Below, piece by piece: positions 33,593 to 45,479 of a stretch of DNA of 64,000 bases (position 1 is its first letter; every line of letters begins with the position of its first letter). Origin of the DNA: Thelephora terrestris (Eukaryota > Basidiomycota > Agaricomycetes > Thelephorales > Thelephoraceae); contig WIUZ02000003.1 of the NCBI GenBank assembly GCA_015956445.1, positions 1,488,001 through 1,552,000 on the forward strand. Reading direction: 5' to 3'. Below the pieces are notes generated by a model, which ran no database searches, was not told the DNA's origin, and saw only the letters and a program-made list of their open reading frames with translations. A program made the translations under genes and the position numbers.

Positions 33593-34158
33593 TTATGCAA
33601 CAAGTGCCCCCTTGCCAGCCAGAGCCTTTCCAGCCGCGGTGTGGTAGGCACTACGCTTCTCGGGATCCGTAAAGTCCTTCATATCGAAAACTTTGAGTTT
33701 CCCGTCTTCCTCAACGAAAGATAGAATACTAAGGGAATCGTAGTCGACTGTAGTGCCGTCGGGTGCCGACCATACGGCTGTGAGCTGCACACGGCTTTGC
33801 GTCAGTGCCTGAGACAACTTGACAGTGCTATAGGCGACAAACATGGACGACAACCTTCCCCGGTGCCTCAATCACTTCGTGGATAGTGGGCTAGGGCTGA
33901 AGATTAGCGTGTGAGCTTGAGTTTTCATCGACGTTCAATACGTACTTCCGCGCTGGAGAACGACGCAAACATCGGTCCCCAGTTTTGGATGTGCTCCATC
34001 TTCGTCTCATCGGGATGGTCGATGACTTTGGGGTACGATTGATATTTGAAGTTCTTGGAGATGAGTGGCTCAATATTGCCGACGGCGCGAGAGAAGTAGC
34101 CGTCGAGCAAGGTCTTGGTGGCTCTCAATTGGGGAGTGGTAGCGTCGATGTTGATCAT
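33593..34158 (-). CDS. SnoaL/NTF2-like fold protein, copy A
   Basis: Three exons, 34158-33946, 33890-33843 and 33784-33593, in matching phase, give 150 aa. The middle exon is exactly 48 nt, as in copy B (35891-36468). The sequence begins MINIDATTPQLRATKTLLDGYFSR and continues through NIEPLISKNFKYQSYPK and EHIQNWGPMFASF. It then reads TIHEVIEAPGKVVVH (with intron), LTAVWSAPDGTTVDYDSLSI and FVEEDGKLKVFDMKDFTDPEK. The length and the alternating helix/curved-sheet pattern match small NTF2-like proteins, which bind hydrophobic ligands or catalyse simple reactions in a cone-shaped pocket. The substrate is unknown. There is no signal peptide. Confidence 0.82.
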
Positions 34159-35890
34159 ATTGGATACGTGGGTGTTGTTCTCGTGGTTTTCTCGTGAGTT
34201 GTAGTCACAAGGGGGATTGGTTTCTCTGAGCGGGCCTCTTTAATAGCGGTAAGGACCATACCAAGACCCCAGAGACCCGGACCGTTTCAAGGCCTTGTCA
34301 AGATTCGAGGCAAGAGCCTAGCCAAGCCAAGCATAGGTTACAAGCCGCTGTGGTGTTGGTGTTAGCGCTTACATGCAGTGGTTTTATGCCCGTTGAAGTT
34401 AGCCAAACTGTGATCGAGAAACTGGTGAGCTTTCCTGACGCTCAGTGGCGTTTTTCATTGACGCGCGATCCTATCAAGGGTCTGATGTTGTCTGGATCTT
34501 ATCGTCCTGTGGCAAGAACGACCAACTTTATTTGATTGGGACCACAGATTTCGATTCGAATCGAACCTATGATTTGTCATGCCGCAAAATATTCCACAGA
34601 GGCTCGGGCAAGGTAACACAAGCTAAGCTCGTGCCAACATCTTCGCTCCCGAGATTAGCGCCTCTGGACGATCGACCACTCGAAGATCGGAGGCATGAGA
34701 TGAACCCCGCGGAGCCGGAACCGATTCCGTAACGAGACTTAAACTAAGAGGAAAGCTTGACGACAGGCCACAATCAGCCGCCCCTTCTAATCAATCAGGA
34801 ATGGTGCCCCAGAATCTGGTCCCATGCAGCCCGCGAACACCGAGAATGATTCCCAGCAGCTGTAAACAAGCGACCGTGGCATTCTGTGATCATGAACATC
34901 TGACGCAGCGGATGTCGATCTGAATGGGTCTTAACCGGTCTGAGATGAGTCGGGGTTATCACCTTTTTCTTCATTCCGACTCTCCCATTCAGTGGCCTGC
35001 TCACTACACTCCTGCAGCATTTCACTCTATTTGCATGATCGTGTGCGCTCCCGGGGTCACAAATCGCGGATGCTGTGCGGGCCCGCGAGGAGTTTCTTCA
35101 CGATTGTGCCATTTCGGCGGAACGAGTTCCCGATAGCCGTGGCGTACGTGTATGCGAGCCACTGCGCCACAGAACAGAGTAAATAGAGAGTTCCACCGTC
35201 CCGCATTGGCGCACAAACTCCAATCCATCATCCAGGTTTTCAGTTCGCGTGGTAGCCAGCATGGGTTAATCCACATCCTCAGTTGATTCTGTTTGCTAGA
35301 GCCCCCGTCATCAACCGTACAGCCGATACTGAGTGGGGTTAGATTTCTTTGTTTTTTGTTGAGGCCTGGACCCCAATGAATGACGCCTGGCCTAGGCTGA
35401 ACCCAGTCCCGAGAAGAGGGTATGTCTCTTGCCCCCAATTTACCTCCTTCAGCAATCTAGATGACTTCTAGCGAATTGTGTCCCAACCATTTCGAATTTC
35501 TGCGGGGTGTAGGTGCTTTTGGAGCTTGAACCCGGTCAGTTACGGCTTCAAGTTCAATCAAAGTTCACGATCCTAATCAGCTTAGATCCTCCACAGATGA
35601 GCCCAAATACGGTGGTGCTATCATGAGACCGTGTGCGTCACTGCATGACAGGCCGCCAGGAAAACCAGCCTGCAGTTTCTTGGATATGATGTGGTCAACA
35701 TCAACAGTCATAAAACCCCAGAACGTAAGTTCTAATCGAATTTATCATTGGCCTCTAATACTTTCAAACGGACCGGGTTTCCTGGGGTCTGGGCGATGCA
35801 CCAAGTCTATAAAAGCATCCGAGGGCAGCCTCCACTCTCCCCCAACCCTACTCATTCCCACTCTACGAGCACGATCCCCGCATATCAAGA
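34159..35890. other. Intergenic region between the divergent SnoaL-like genes
   Basis: About 1.7 kb that probably holds both promoters. No gene recognised. A motif near 35690 (GTGGTCAACATCAACA) resembles the start of copy B (ATGGTCAACATCAGCA at 35891), possibly a small duplicated remnant. Confidence 0.45.
35808..35815 (+). promoter_or_regulatory. TATA box of SnoaL-like copy B
   Basis: TATAAAAG, 83 bp upstream of the ATG at 35891, followed by a CT/CCCC-rich leader. The position is typical for a TATA box giving a short 5' leader. Confidence 0.6.
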
Positions 35891-36468
35891 ATGGTCAACA
35901 TCAGCACTACCACTCCCCAGTTGAAGGCTGCTAAGGCAGTAGTCGAAGCCTACGGCTCTCGTGATCTCAAGAACACCTCTATATTTGCGAAGAATTTCAA
36001 GTTCCAGTCTTTCCCCAAGACCGCCGACCACTACGAAGAGACCAAGGCTGAGCACTTTCAGAATTACGGGGGTGTATTAGCTTCGTACGCCAAAATGGAT
36101 GTAAGTACAATCCAACTTCGGGTACCCTGCTTCAAGTTCCCAGGCTGACACCTTACTCGCGCCCCCCAGACCATCATTCACGAAGTTATTGAAGGACAGG
36201 ACAAGGTTGTCCTCCATGTTTGTCCCTCTACACATAACCATCACGCCCTCTCAGACCATGACACATAACCGCGATGTAGATGACAGCCGTCTGGTCCACC
36301 CTAGATGGCAAAGCAATAAACTATGATACCGTTCTTATCTTTTCTTTCGTCGAGGAGGACGGGGAACTCAAGGTCGTCGATATCAAGGACTTCTCTGACG
36401 CTGAGAAGCGCAACGCCTTCCACACTGAGGCTTCCAAAGCCCTGGCCCAGGGGATCCCTGTCGCGTAG
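35891..36468 (+). CDS. SnoaL/NTF2-like fold protein, copy B
   Basis: Three exons, 35891-36100, 36170-36217 and 36280-36468, all in phase 0, give 148 aa. Copy B begins MVNISTTTPQLKAAKAVVEAYGSR, split here by reading. It continues with FAKNFKFQSFPKTADHYEETK, EHFQNYGGVLASYAKMD, then TIIHEVIEGQDKVVLH, MTAVWSTLDGKAINYDTVLI and FVEEDGELKVVDIKDFSDAEK. It shares exon sizes and most conserved positions with copy A, so the pair arose by duplication with inversion. It has the better promoter of the two (TATA box at 35808). The role is unknown. Confidence 0.83.
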
Positions 36469-37370
36469 GCGCACGAGCTGTACTTGTTGTCTAAGAATAG
36501 GTTACGCGTTCGATGAGCTTCTGTATAACTCTGTAACAATTTTATGTTTTTCCGTACCGTGACGCCGGGGAGTCTTGACTTGTCCGCCACTTATTGTTTT
36601 CGCAGTTATCTGACATTCATCAGGGCAAGTCACCTCATTGATACGGGCATTCAGAATACCCAATACCCAGCCGCAGAAACGTCCATAGAATGCGTCGCGG
36701 GGTCTGAATGAGGTTGTATGCAATCCGGCGTCTACTTCGGCGTCTGTTCTGGGACCACCTTCCCACGCACTGGCATACGCATGTTCGGCCAAGTACCGGC
36801 ACTCGAACTTCTCTCCTGAACGTGAACGCCAAGGTCACCACACGCTCACACCCTCTGGTCTCAAACGATCTTTGTTAATTCTAGCAGCCGTGCCCGGGGA
36901 ACCGTACCAAAACGTAACTCTTGCTCACGCTGCGTCGACCACCGCGGTCGACAGCGCAAGAATGTGGAACAAGATGAACGTGCCGTGAGATTTACCTGCA
37001 GGGGCCGACATCCTCGTACGCGCTCATCTACACCTTCGGGGCTCTCGCGCCTGCACGACCGTATCCCACCCAGTCATTTGGTCGCCGCTGTGACTGGATC
37101 AGGCCGAAAACCAAAAGGACACCAGCTCCGGACTTTTCCACTCATCTTTCCACCAACCACCTCACCACGCTCCTTTTCCCCCGATCTCTCGGAATATCGT
37201 GGAAGTGCGGGGAATCCGACAAAACAGTAAACCCACAGCATGATACCCAACCGGAGCGCGCGACGAGAGTACGGGTCGATCAGAAGAAAATGGATCCAGC
37301 AGGCGGGAAGGCGCGATTCCGATAGAACCACTGGCCCTGGATTGCATAATCTGTACTTAGGACGAAAATT
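36469..37370. other. Intergenic, nothing recognised
   Basis: Short overlapping frames on both strands without domain content. Confidence 0.5.
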
Positions 37371-37994
37371 CTACTCTCCAATAGCCCCGGACCTAGGCGA
37401 AATGTTTAACTGGCCCGATGGAGACGTCACCCTACGCGTTCCTCATAGCACCCATGGTCGTGACTTTCGCGTCCATAGATTTCCCCCCTCCTTCGCATCG
37501 CTCGTCTTCAAGGACGTGTTCGAACATCCCTCGTCAGAATCCCTGATCGTCAGCATCGTCGATGAGGCCGGTCCACCCCAAGCGTTGAATGCCATCCTCC
37601 ATTTTGACCTGCATCTCATCCTGAAATCCATATCGACCGGAAATAGCGTACGCCCTAAGAGGTCCAGTTCTCGCGAACTCTAAGAGCGATGGCCGCAAAC
37701 CATCACATCGTACTTATCAGGGAGGATAAACCTCTGATAAGAGGTCAAGTCGGTGACCGTACGTGGACTGGAGGAGGGATAAATGTCGCTTCATCGCACA
37801 CAACGTTCCTGACCTCACAATTACTCCAAAGGCTCCAGTCCATCTCCGCAACAGACTACTACCATCTCATCCGCCTCCATGTGGGAGATCGCAAAGAGGT
37901 CGTGGCTCTCGTTACCTTCAAAACCCCTCTGAAGGTCCTTCGCTTGTTTCTTGGCGTGATACAGCTGCCATCCAACCCCACCGCTGAACTATGA
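37371..37994 (+). pseudogene. BTB/POZ-domain protein remnant
   Basis: The plus strand carries a BTB-like core: NWPDGDVTLRVPHSTHGRD, FRVHRFPPSFASLVFKDVF, then IVSIVDEAGPPQALNAIL. This is followed by a stop at 37681-37683 and a second frame to 37994 with ISATDYYHLIRLHVGDRKEVV, where the family has its helical tail. The match covers only about the first half of the usual protein. The N-terminus has no clean start in context, and the two pieces are in separate frames. Intact relatives often link substrates to cullin-3 ligases. Confidence 0.55.
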
Positions 37995-38980
37995 ACTACT
38001 TTTCCGCGCGTTTTCCCCAGACTTTCGAAGTTACCTGGACGAGACATTTTTAGAGTTTGTTTCTACTGTAGTATAATTCCTGGACTAAAGTGCTACAATG
38101 AGAAAATCTCATGTTGACCATCAGTTTGGGGGAACCGGAAGTTTTTCCCCCTCCAAATGTGTTCTATTGGGCGAGAACAATACTTTACTAAGCATCAAGG
38201 CCCCCATACACAAGCTTGTTGCGCGACTGAAAGGGCAGTGTTCGGAGGAACCCCGGTCCACCTGTATCAACGGTGGAACGGAACATCACGATGTCTATGC
38301 GATGCGTGGCTACAAAGGACGCCTGGGCTGGAGAGAAGACCTGAGTTGTAGGCGATGTACGCTGAGATGTTTGTGCTGTAGTCGAAATTGTAATACTTCA
38401 ATATTCAGTGTTCACGTTCAAATTTTACAGGCATCTTCCATCTGCGTTCCCTGATCAGCTTGACCTTGGTTTCACGTCCAAAGGTTCCACTGGGTTGGTA
38501 GCATACCGTCCCTCTTTGGGCCCATTCACCTCTTGTCTGGTGAATCCTCTGTCCGGTGGAGCTCTCACCTACGCGGCTAGTGTCAAGAATGGACCGCTGG
38601 ACAGTACTAGTAAAGTACACGACCGGATCTTGTCCTGCGTCAAACACACTCAATTGCGGCCGCCTTGCCCCCAAAGCGACTTCGTATCGATTAAAACATC
38701 CCATAACGCACACTTTGAACGTTTGCCGCCCACGCGGTACAAGAGCTGCCTAAACCAGCAGTTGTGGGCGCATTTTTTCCCTTATCTCCTCCATCATCCT
38801 CTGAATCTCCCTTATGGCACCCAAACCTCAACCAGCATGGTCAATATATGAGGAGTACGTCCCCAGATACGCTCCTCGTATGCAACACTCGCAAATTAAC
38901 GCCTAAGGCTCCCGTTCCTAGACAAATGGACTTCCTTTGCTTCGGGCATGCGCTATGGTACGCCACGTCGTCTTGTCGAT
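37995..38980. other. Intergenic, nothing recognised
   Basis: Short frames only. It may include the 5' end of the gene that follows, whose first exon could not be fixed. Confidence 0.45.
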
Positions 38981-38989
38981 GATTGTTGC

Positions 38990-40395
38990 AGATCGCGCCT
39001 AAAAATCTGGAATCTCACAACCTCTAGGGAGCCCTCCCCCACGAGCAGATACACACGCATCAGCGTCGGAGACGTAGGGTTTATCCGCCGCGGTCAATTT
39101 CACTTCCTATTTTCCGCTGGCACCCCGTTGGAGGAACGGACGCGAGGAGAAGACGTCCCCGCCACGTTTGAGCCATTGGACGTTGAAGCTACAGAATCAA
39201 GGCCACCTCGACAACCTGGCTGCCTTCGCACGTCCACTGTTCGACAAATCAGAACTAGCACATGTGCGGCGGCACCTACTCCCACTCCGTGCGTTCAACC
39301 CCTTAGCCTAGGTCATCCTACTGAGGTTTTAACTGTGTCCCATTCAGGGCCCGGGAATCTGCCGCGAATTTTTCGTATGAGCTCACCGAGACTCACGGTG
39401 CAGCACTGGTGACGAAGTATGCGACATACAGATCGGACGCTCAGACGGAATTAGCGTTCGAGGGATATACTAAACGTCATTACGAGTCCTGGGTTAAGTT
39501 CATCCGCGACAAGCAATACGGAAAAGACATACAACCCATTCTTGTGACCGGTTTCGACGTTACCAAGGACTTTGCAATGGTCGCATACTTGGACGATGGT
39601 ACTTCTCTTGGAGCCGAATTGACCATCGATGTCCCGGCGCTCGCTTCCGCTTCCACTTCCCTTTGGGGCACGTGGTTTACGAGATGCTCACCCCACACGA
39701 ATCAAGGGCCGCACCTGCCCATGGCCATAGAATTTACTCCCTCGCAGCCGGCAGCAGCTGGAGGTATACCGAGAGAATTTAATCAATGTGTTTTCATCCG
39801 GTATTTTACCATGAGAAAGCGCCTGTGGTTCTTTCCCAAGGTGATCCGAGCTGGCGCTGGACCACACGATCTCGGTTCAGGGGACAACACAGGAGACACC
39901 TTTCCGGAGGTAATGGCTCGATCCGATTCTGAACCCACAGTAAGCGGCGATGGGGACCCTCGGGAACCATCGGGTTCTACTGCGGACGATAACGGCTCTG
40001 AGCAAAATGTCGACACTCAGGCCACACCACATGTATGACTCTCGGCGTAGCGTTTCGTTCGATCTCTGACTCTTTTCTCGAGGATGGGGGATACAATAGC
40101 TGGGATATCATTGCGAATTACGTATTCCAGGTAATCTGATTCTCTTTGTCTCCGTAATATGACTCAATACTTCAATGAAAGAACTCTGATGCCACATCTG
40201 TGTTGTTGCATCACCGCGATCTGGTGGGGATCTTGAAGGTAATCCAGAGCAGCGTATCCGATTTTGATTGCTCATCTCGAGCCAGGCGGGTGGTGCAGAA
40301 GACCTCCCTGCGTTGCTGGCAATACACAGGCCAAATATCGTGGTAGACGAAAGCGGAGGTCAGCATTCCCTCATGCTGCAAGTGAAGGTACGGTG
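38990..40395 (+). CDS. Conserved agaricomycete protein of unknown function (5' and 3' ends uncertain)
   Basis: Exons read as follows. The first, about 39000-39290, has IWNLTTSREPSPTSRYTR, then ISVGDVGFIRRGQFHFLFSA and RGEDVPATFEPLDV. The second, about 39352-40034, has SYELTETHGAALVTKYATYR, RHYESWVKFIRDKQYGKDIQ, PILVTGFDVTKDFAMVAY and LASASTSLWGTWFTRCSPHT. It continues through NQCVFIRYFTMRKRLWFF to IRAGAGPHDLGSGDNTGDTF. Small exons follow with YNSWDIIANYVFQ, NSDATSVLLHHRDLVGILK and GGAEDLPALLAIHRPNIVVDE. The family is common in mushrooms and has no known activity. The start codon was not found. The C-terminus runs directly into the kinase that follows, and a fusion is possible. No membrane segment is seen. 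Confidence 0.65.
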
Positions 40396-40429
40396 CCTTA
40401 CTTCTATCAGTGGGGAGGATAGCTTTTCA

Positions 40430-41785
40430 GGAGATCCAGCAACCGGTCCACCCAGCTTTGCAACAAATTCATTGCCTAGATCGGTCATCACCCGAGTTCC
40501 ACATCCAACTGGACGACGCACTCCACGGCGAGGAGTACGAACAATGTGTAGCGGAGCTCGAAAACAGTGACCTGGTATGGCTGATAAACTATCTGGATAA
40601 TGTACGCCTTCGTGTCTCCTTCTCTACCTCCCACTCAACTCGGCGCAGACCCTCGACGGTATCGATCCTTCATGTGCTGCTTCCAGGAAGTGTCTACGCG
40701 AACTGAAAACTATATGTGGCTCCAACTCAATACTCCCAACATCGTACACGATCTCGTCTGAGCTCGAGAGCATCGATTCCTATCCGTACGCTTCCGGCGG
40801 TTTCGGCGACGTATACGAGGGCGTGCTCGATAATTCACCGGTTTGTATCAAACGCTTGCGAGTGGCATCTCGGCAGGCTCTACCGATGGTCATTAAAGTG
40901 CGTTATTGGTGTCATCGCTTTTGCCGTTCGTTATTTCAAGCGAATCCCGCAGATGTTATGCGAAGAAGCCGTGATGTGGAAACATCTGAAGCATCCGAAC
41001 ATCCTACCCCTCCTGGGTGTTACCGTCTCTCCGCCCCAGCTCATATCAAATTGGATTCCTGCGGGAGACATATCGGTGTACATGGAGACACACCCCGATG
41101 CGGATCGAGTTGGGATTGCATGTGTTCCTTCGACTGCAGGTATCCCCACGCTCACCCCAGCCCATGATAGATACACGACATCGCGAAGGGCCTCAACTAC
41201 CTCCATTCCCGCAATATAGTTCACGGGGACCTCAAAGGAGTGCGTGATTATCCTCAACCCCCTCTGATTGCCGTATTGATGCCATCTCCCAGCGCAACGT
41301 GCTCGTGGACGTGGTTGATGACACCCCACAAGCACGCCTTGTGGATTTCGGCATTACGATTGTCTCCAGGAACCCGAATTCCAGACGGCCTCCCACGCGC
41401 CAGGCGGCACACAACCCACTTTGGTCTGCACCGGAAGTTTTGCGGGGGGAGAACCCTAGCAAGGAATCAGATATTTACTCTTTCGCCATGACCATGATCG
41501 AGGTATTGTCACGGATAGCTTAAAGTCCAAAACATTTTGGCTTACTATCGTTTTTTTTTTGCACCGATGCAGGTGTTCACCGATGAGGTTCCGTTTAGTG
41601 ATAGATCTGAGTATATGGCTGTGTTTGCGGTGTTGAACGGCGAGCGTCCTCCACGGCCCGCACATGCGACTTGCACAGATGAGCTGTGGACCCTGATGGA
41701 GCGCTGCTGGGAGGACGAGTCATACTTGCGCCCTGAAGTCGCAGAAGTCTTGAAGATCGTCTCCTCCTCGGCTGCTCCGATATAG
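40430..41785 (+). CDS. TKL-type protein kinase (apparently intact)
   Basis: Exons join as about 40430-40601, 40649-40897, 40953 to about 41130, about 41191-41238, about 41300-41503 and 41573-41785. An N-terminal helical domain (PVHPALQQIHCLDRSSPEFH...) precedes the kinase domain. The glycine loop is ASGGFGDVYEG, the ATP-binding lysine is in VCIKRLRV, and HPNILPLLGV follows. The catalytic loop is VHGDLKG (Arg replaced by Gly but Asp and Lys kept), then NVLVD. Next come VDFGI at the DFG position, SAPEVLRG (APE) and a C-lobe with SDIYSFAMTMIEVFT and LWTLMERCWEDESYLRPEV. All catalytic residues expected of an active Ser/Thr kinase are present. The exact start is unclear because the preceding gene abuts it. 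It is the best-preserved of three kinase loci in the window. Confidence 0.82.
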
Positions 41786-41929
41786 GGGCGTTTCAAAGTT
41801 GAAGTGAATAGTTTTACTCGTATTTGTAGTCCAAAGCACTTTGGGTCCGTCACCCTGGCGAACACGCGCCACATTGTACATACATACCTACATCGCCCGT
41901 AGCCTGCACGCCGCTCTGCTCATGGCGAC

Positions 41930-42020
41930 ATGGTACTCGAGCCGTTTTTCTGGGCTGAGGTAGTGGGATACAAGATCATCTTGGAAATGAAATCTTTCGG
42001 CACGGACCCCTGGGCTGGAT
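41930..42020 (-). pseudogene. Fragment of the 5' end of a TKL kinase gene
   Basis: On the minus strand this resembles the 5' part of the kinase at 45480-46900. Shared landmarks are GGATCCA.CC, GGG.CCGT.CC.AA, TT.CATTTCCAAG and CACGACCTTAGCCCAGA.AAACGG. The protein equivalent in the other gene is GWLDPVKGPVPKTSISKYLV. No further exons follow. It is a short duplicated remnant at the 3' end of an unrelated kinase on the other strand. Confidence 0.5.
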
Positions 42021-42324
42021 CCGACCACCCATGCATGATGTGGGTCCATTGCACGTCAGCTTTCCGGTAACTACCAACTCCATTGAAACGCGATCGCACG
42101 TGTACATAAGCTTGGTATGTTTCCGCGTCTGCTTACTACTCGAATCCTATCAGGCTACCCCCTGTGGATGGAAATAACGACTGCGTCTCACTTGACGCAA
42201 CTCGAGGATGATTTACCCCTCTCTCGAGTTGCATAAAGTCCAGATCCGCCTCACAACGCCCTTTCCCCACTACCTTCGCCACCCTCAAGAGACCCCACTC
42301 TCTACCTCGGGTTCGACACTCACC

Positions 42325-43172
42325 ATGCTCATTTTTATCCCCCTTCTGTTCGCATATGCGACTGTTATGTCGTCTATTCTCATTTTGAGAGTTCCGATTC
42401 CCACTCCGTCCCCGGCACATCCATCTCTATCCTATGCCCCCTTTCCTCTCCTCTCTGTCGTTTCGGTTGTTGAGGAGATCAATACTGTCATCAAATCCTT
42501 CCCTACTTTCCCTGGTCTCGTCTACTATCCGGCCACCTGGACTGCCCCGTCTGCCCGGTATATCGACGCGTCCCCCGTTTCACCCAATGCCCCTTCCCCC
42601 AACTCCCCTTCCCCCAATTCCCCTTCCCCCAACCTCCCCACCTGCGCACCCCTAGACTGGCCCCCACTCTCGGACTTTGGCTACTCCGGAAGTACGACAT
42701 GTAACCGAATCACCAGCACCGACCTCGTTCTTTGGGATGGCCCCTCCGATTCCCCTGATCTCCTGATCAGGCTTCCCCCTACGGATGGCGATTATGCACA
42801 AGACGACACCCGGTTCTTCATTACTCTGGTCGCATCCGGTATCGGTTTCTGGTTAATGTGCCGGCTCACCGCGATTGCAATCTTGAAGTGGTTCAAGTCT
42901 ACTTCTACCGAGGTACGTGACCACCAGCGTTGTTACCAAGATATGAACCTAATCACTGTCACCTCCAGGCCCGTCTCGCTGAGTTCGAAGCGGTGAGCAA
43001 TCTGCGGTTCAAATCATATGTGCAACCTGACGTGCAACATGTTCCGAAGGCCAATTCTGTCAATATCTTGACAAAGCCAACAGAAACTTCCCCAAAACCA
43101 CTTGCGGAATGCGTCGGAGAGTCGGTTGAGAGATCCCGCGAAGTAAAAGGTGTGTATGAGTCGTCGATTTAG
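42325..43172 (+). CDS. Putative membrane protein with Pro/Ser repeat
   Basis: Two exons, 42325-42912 and 42969-43172, phase 0, give 263 aa. The chosen ATG (context caccATGc) starts a hydrophobic segment MLIFIPLLFAYATVMSSILI, a signal anchor or signal peptide. An in-frame ATG at 42208 would hide it behind 39 polar residues. The ectodomain has a tandem SPNSP-type stretch (about residues 92-112) and two Cys residues. A second hydrophobic helix (FFITLVASGIGFWLMCRLTAI) is followed by a cytoplasmic tail rich in charged residues. The layout suggests a single- or two-pass surface protein. No family was recognised. The upstream region and first codons resemble 52520-52810, upstream of the transporter. 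Confidence 0.62.
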
Positions 43173-45479
43173 TCTCGCATTATTCTCCATCCCTGATAAC
43201 CAACCTTAGCATTAATTGCTCCCCTCCAATACGTTCCAGCCGAGCTGGAACCCATGTGTGAGTCACTCCGACGGCTTCCGTTCCCAGGACCCGGTTGATA
43301 ACACACGTCCTGGTTGGCGCAGATGTCTCCCCGCCTATTTGTCAATGTACATCAATGTACAACCCCTCTCCGGACACACCCTCCCTCATATTCATCCCCC
43401 TGTCCTCCTCCCGTTCGCCTGGTTGGGCCATCCATCATTCCCCTGTATGTCGCAGCTCTTCTAGTATCGATTCAACTCCCTGATTAACGCCTCAATCTAG
43501 GTTTATTTCCCCCTGTTCACAGTTGACCACCACGATCACTCGATTGAATTTTGGTCTTCGGGGCCACCTGGAAACCGTGAGTTTTTGAGGCAAACTGATT
43601 GGCACTTTTCTTACCCTTGATCTCAGCATATTCCTACAATGTGATAGTAGGGAACGAAAGTACAAGTGGTGTGGGTCTGCGTTTTTCTGAAGCGCTGTGA
43701 AGGGAATCCGAAGAGTCTCTGACAGTTATTTATTGCAGGTTTCTCGCATCCCATCTAGTCCGCCATACCTGGGTTCTTGATCTCTCTCTGCGCTGGACCC
43801 AACGGTCCTTCTGATGCGTTCTTCGGTTCTTTCTTTCGGCTCTGTTACGCGTTCTCCTGCCTGCGGTCTCTGTGCTGCGAATCTCTCTCGTCTCCTGAAC
43901 CTGCTGTCGCTCTTGCTCTGGTTGCTTTTGACCCTGCGTTCTCTCTGCTTCTCTGGATATCGGGTTTCTCTCGTTTTCTCTGCTCGTCTATCTTCTGGTG
44001 AAATATCTCATTTTTTACATCCTGTACTACTATGTAACTTGTAGAGTATGTATATAATACTAGTGTACAACACTGTACGCGTAATTTATCCGAATCTCGA
44101 GGTTTGTTCTCGGGTCAAATATCTGCAAGCATGCACTGGCCCCCGGACCACACGCGACGGGCAGCCAAAAGATCCGCGCCAGCGCTTTTGTACACCCCTG
44201 GGTCAACCATACAATTAGAGGCGCTTCGTGAGCATCCATGATACAGCCGGGAGGAGTCCAGGCATTTGTGTTCCTCTCGTGCCCTCTACCTCCTTCCCGT
44301 TTTTGGAAAGTTTTGTGCCGACTCGATCATCTCCGAGTGTCAGCCACTGCCGGGGAGTCAAGTGATCGTGACTTCGTTCTCACTCTCGCCGCGCATACCC
44401 GGTACTTTCAGAAGATTTTTAACATGGTACAGTGCGCAGCGGGGGCGTTGGCGTTGGAAGTTTCATGGAACCGATTGATCCAAATGATCGTAGACCCGAT
44501 CCGGAGACGGATCCGATGAGACGACATAAGGCAAGCGCGGTGAAGACGCTCAACCACCTCTACGCTCGATTAGGAATAGGGAGTAAAAGTCCATTCCCAT
44601 GCAGACCGCCACACCGAACACGGGTTCCCAGTAGTTGCAAGAGCGCCGACAGTGACGGCAGCAACTGGGGGACTCGCGATTACTTCGAACCAAGGTTGTC
44701 ACCTTTCGCGCATGGCGTCCTGACGTCCCGACTCGCCTATCCAGTTTCCAGCCCAATGCATCAGCTGCAGGGGCGATTGATTCAAGCACAGGCGTATATC
44801 TCTTGGAGCCCCAGAATTCGATAATCGCGACCTTTGGCCGGCGTTATCTCCCGGTGAGCGGTACAGCGTGTTTCCGCCATCCCGCGTTTGCATGGGCAGT
44901 GCTTATCGATTCGTCAGCTATCCCGTTCATGTGCTAGCACGCGTGGCATAGCCAGCGCTTTCAGGTGACTCCCATGGACGAAACTTCCACCGTCATGCGT
45001 GATTGGATTTTGGTGTTCCTGGGTGGGTGTAAACCTCCAAGAAATGCGATTAGCTTATGCTGTAATCCGACACTAAGCTCAGAGGAGGAAAGGAATGGTT
45101 TACCCACCCCTCCCCACCTTCCCAAACCGCCTCAAGTGGCTCCCAGTGAACTATCCTGGTCTTTCGACGGCTCCCTAAGGAAGCAACTCCCACCGAAGCT
45201 CGAACTTAGTGGCCACAACAGGCATAAACCCTGTTACTCCAGGATCTCAGCTGTCGGGGTGACGGGGCCCCGTATTTTGAGCTCTGGAGTGCAAGGTCAT
45301 CGTTGCTACCTCAGAGAAGATCAGGGAGGACGTTGTCTAGTAAGGTGCTTGGTGTCGACGAGGTGGATTGGTTTCGCGATCTCATCTACTTGGTCTCTAA
45401 TAATGCACATTTGCTACAAGTCTCTGGTACGGACACCCTCAATCCTCCTCGATCATGAACACGTTTCGACCGGGGATAA
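43173..45479. other. No recognised gene
   Basis: CT-rich sequence at 43780-43990 probably belongs to untranslated or intergenic DNA. Scattered short frames at 44240-44820 and 44965-45460 show no domain. Confidence 0.45.
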
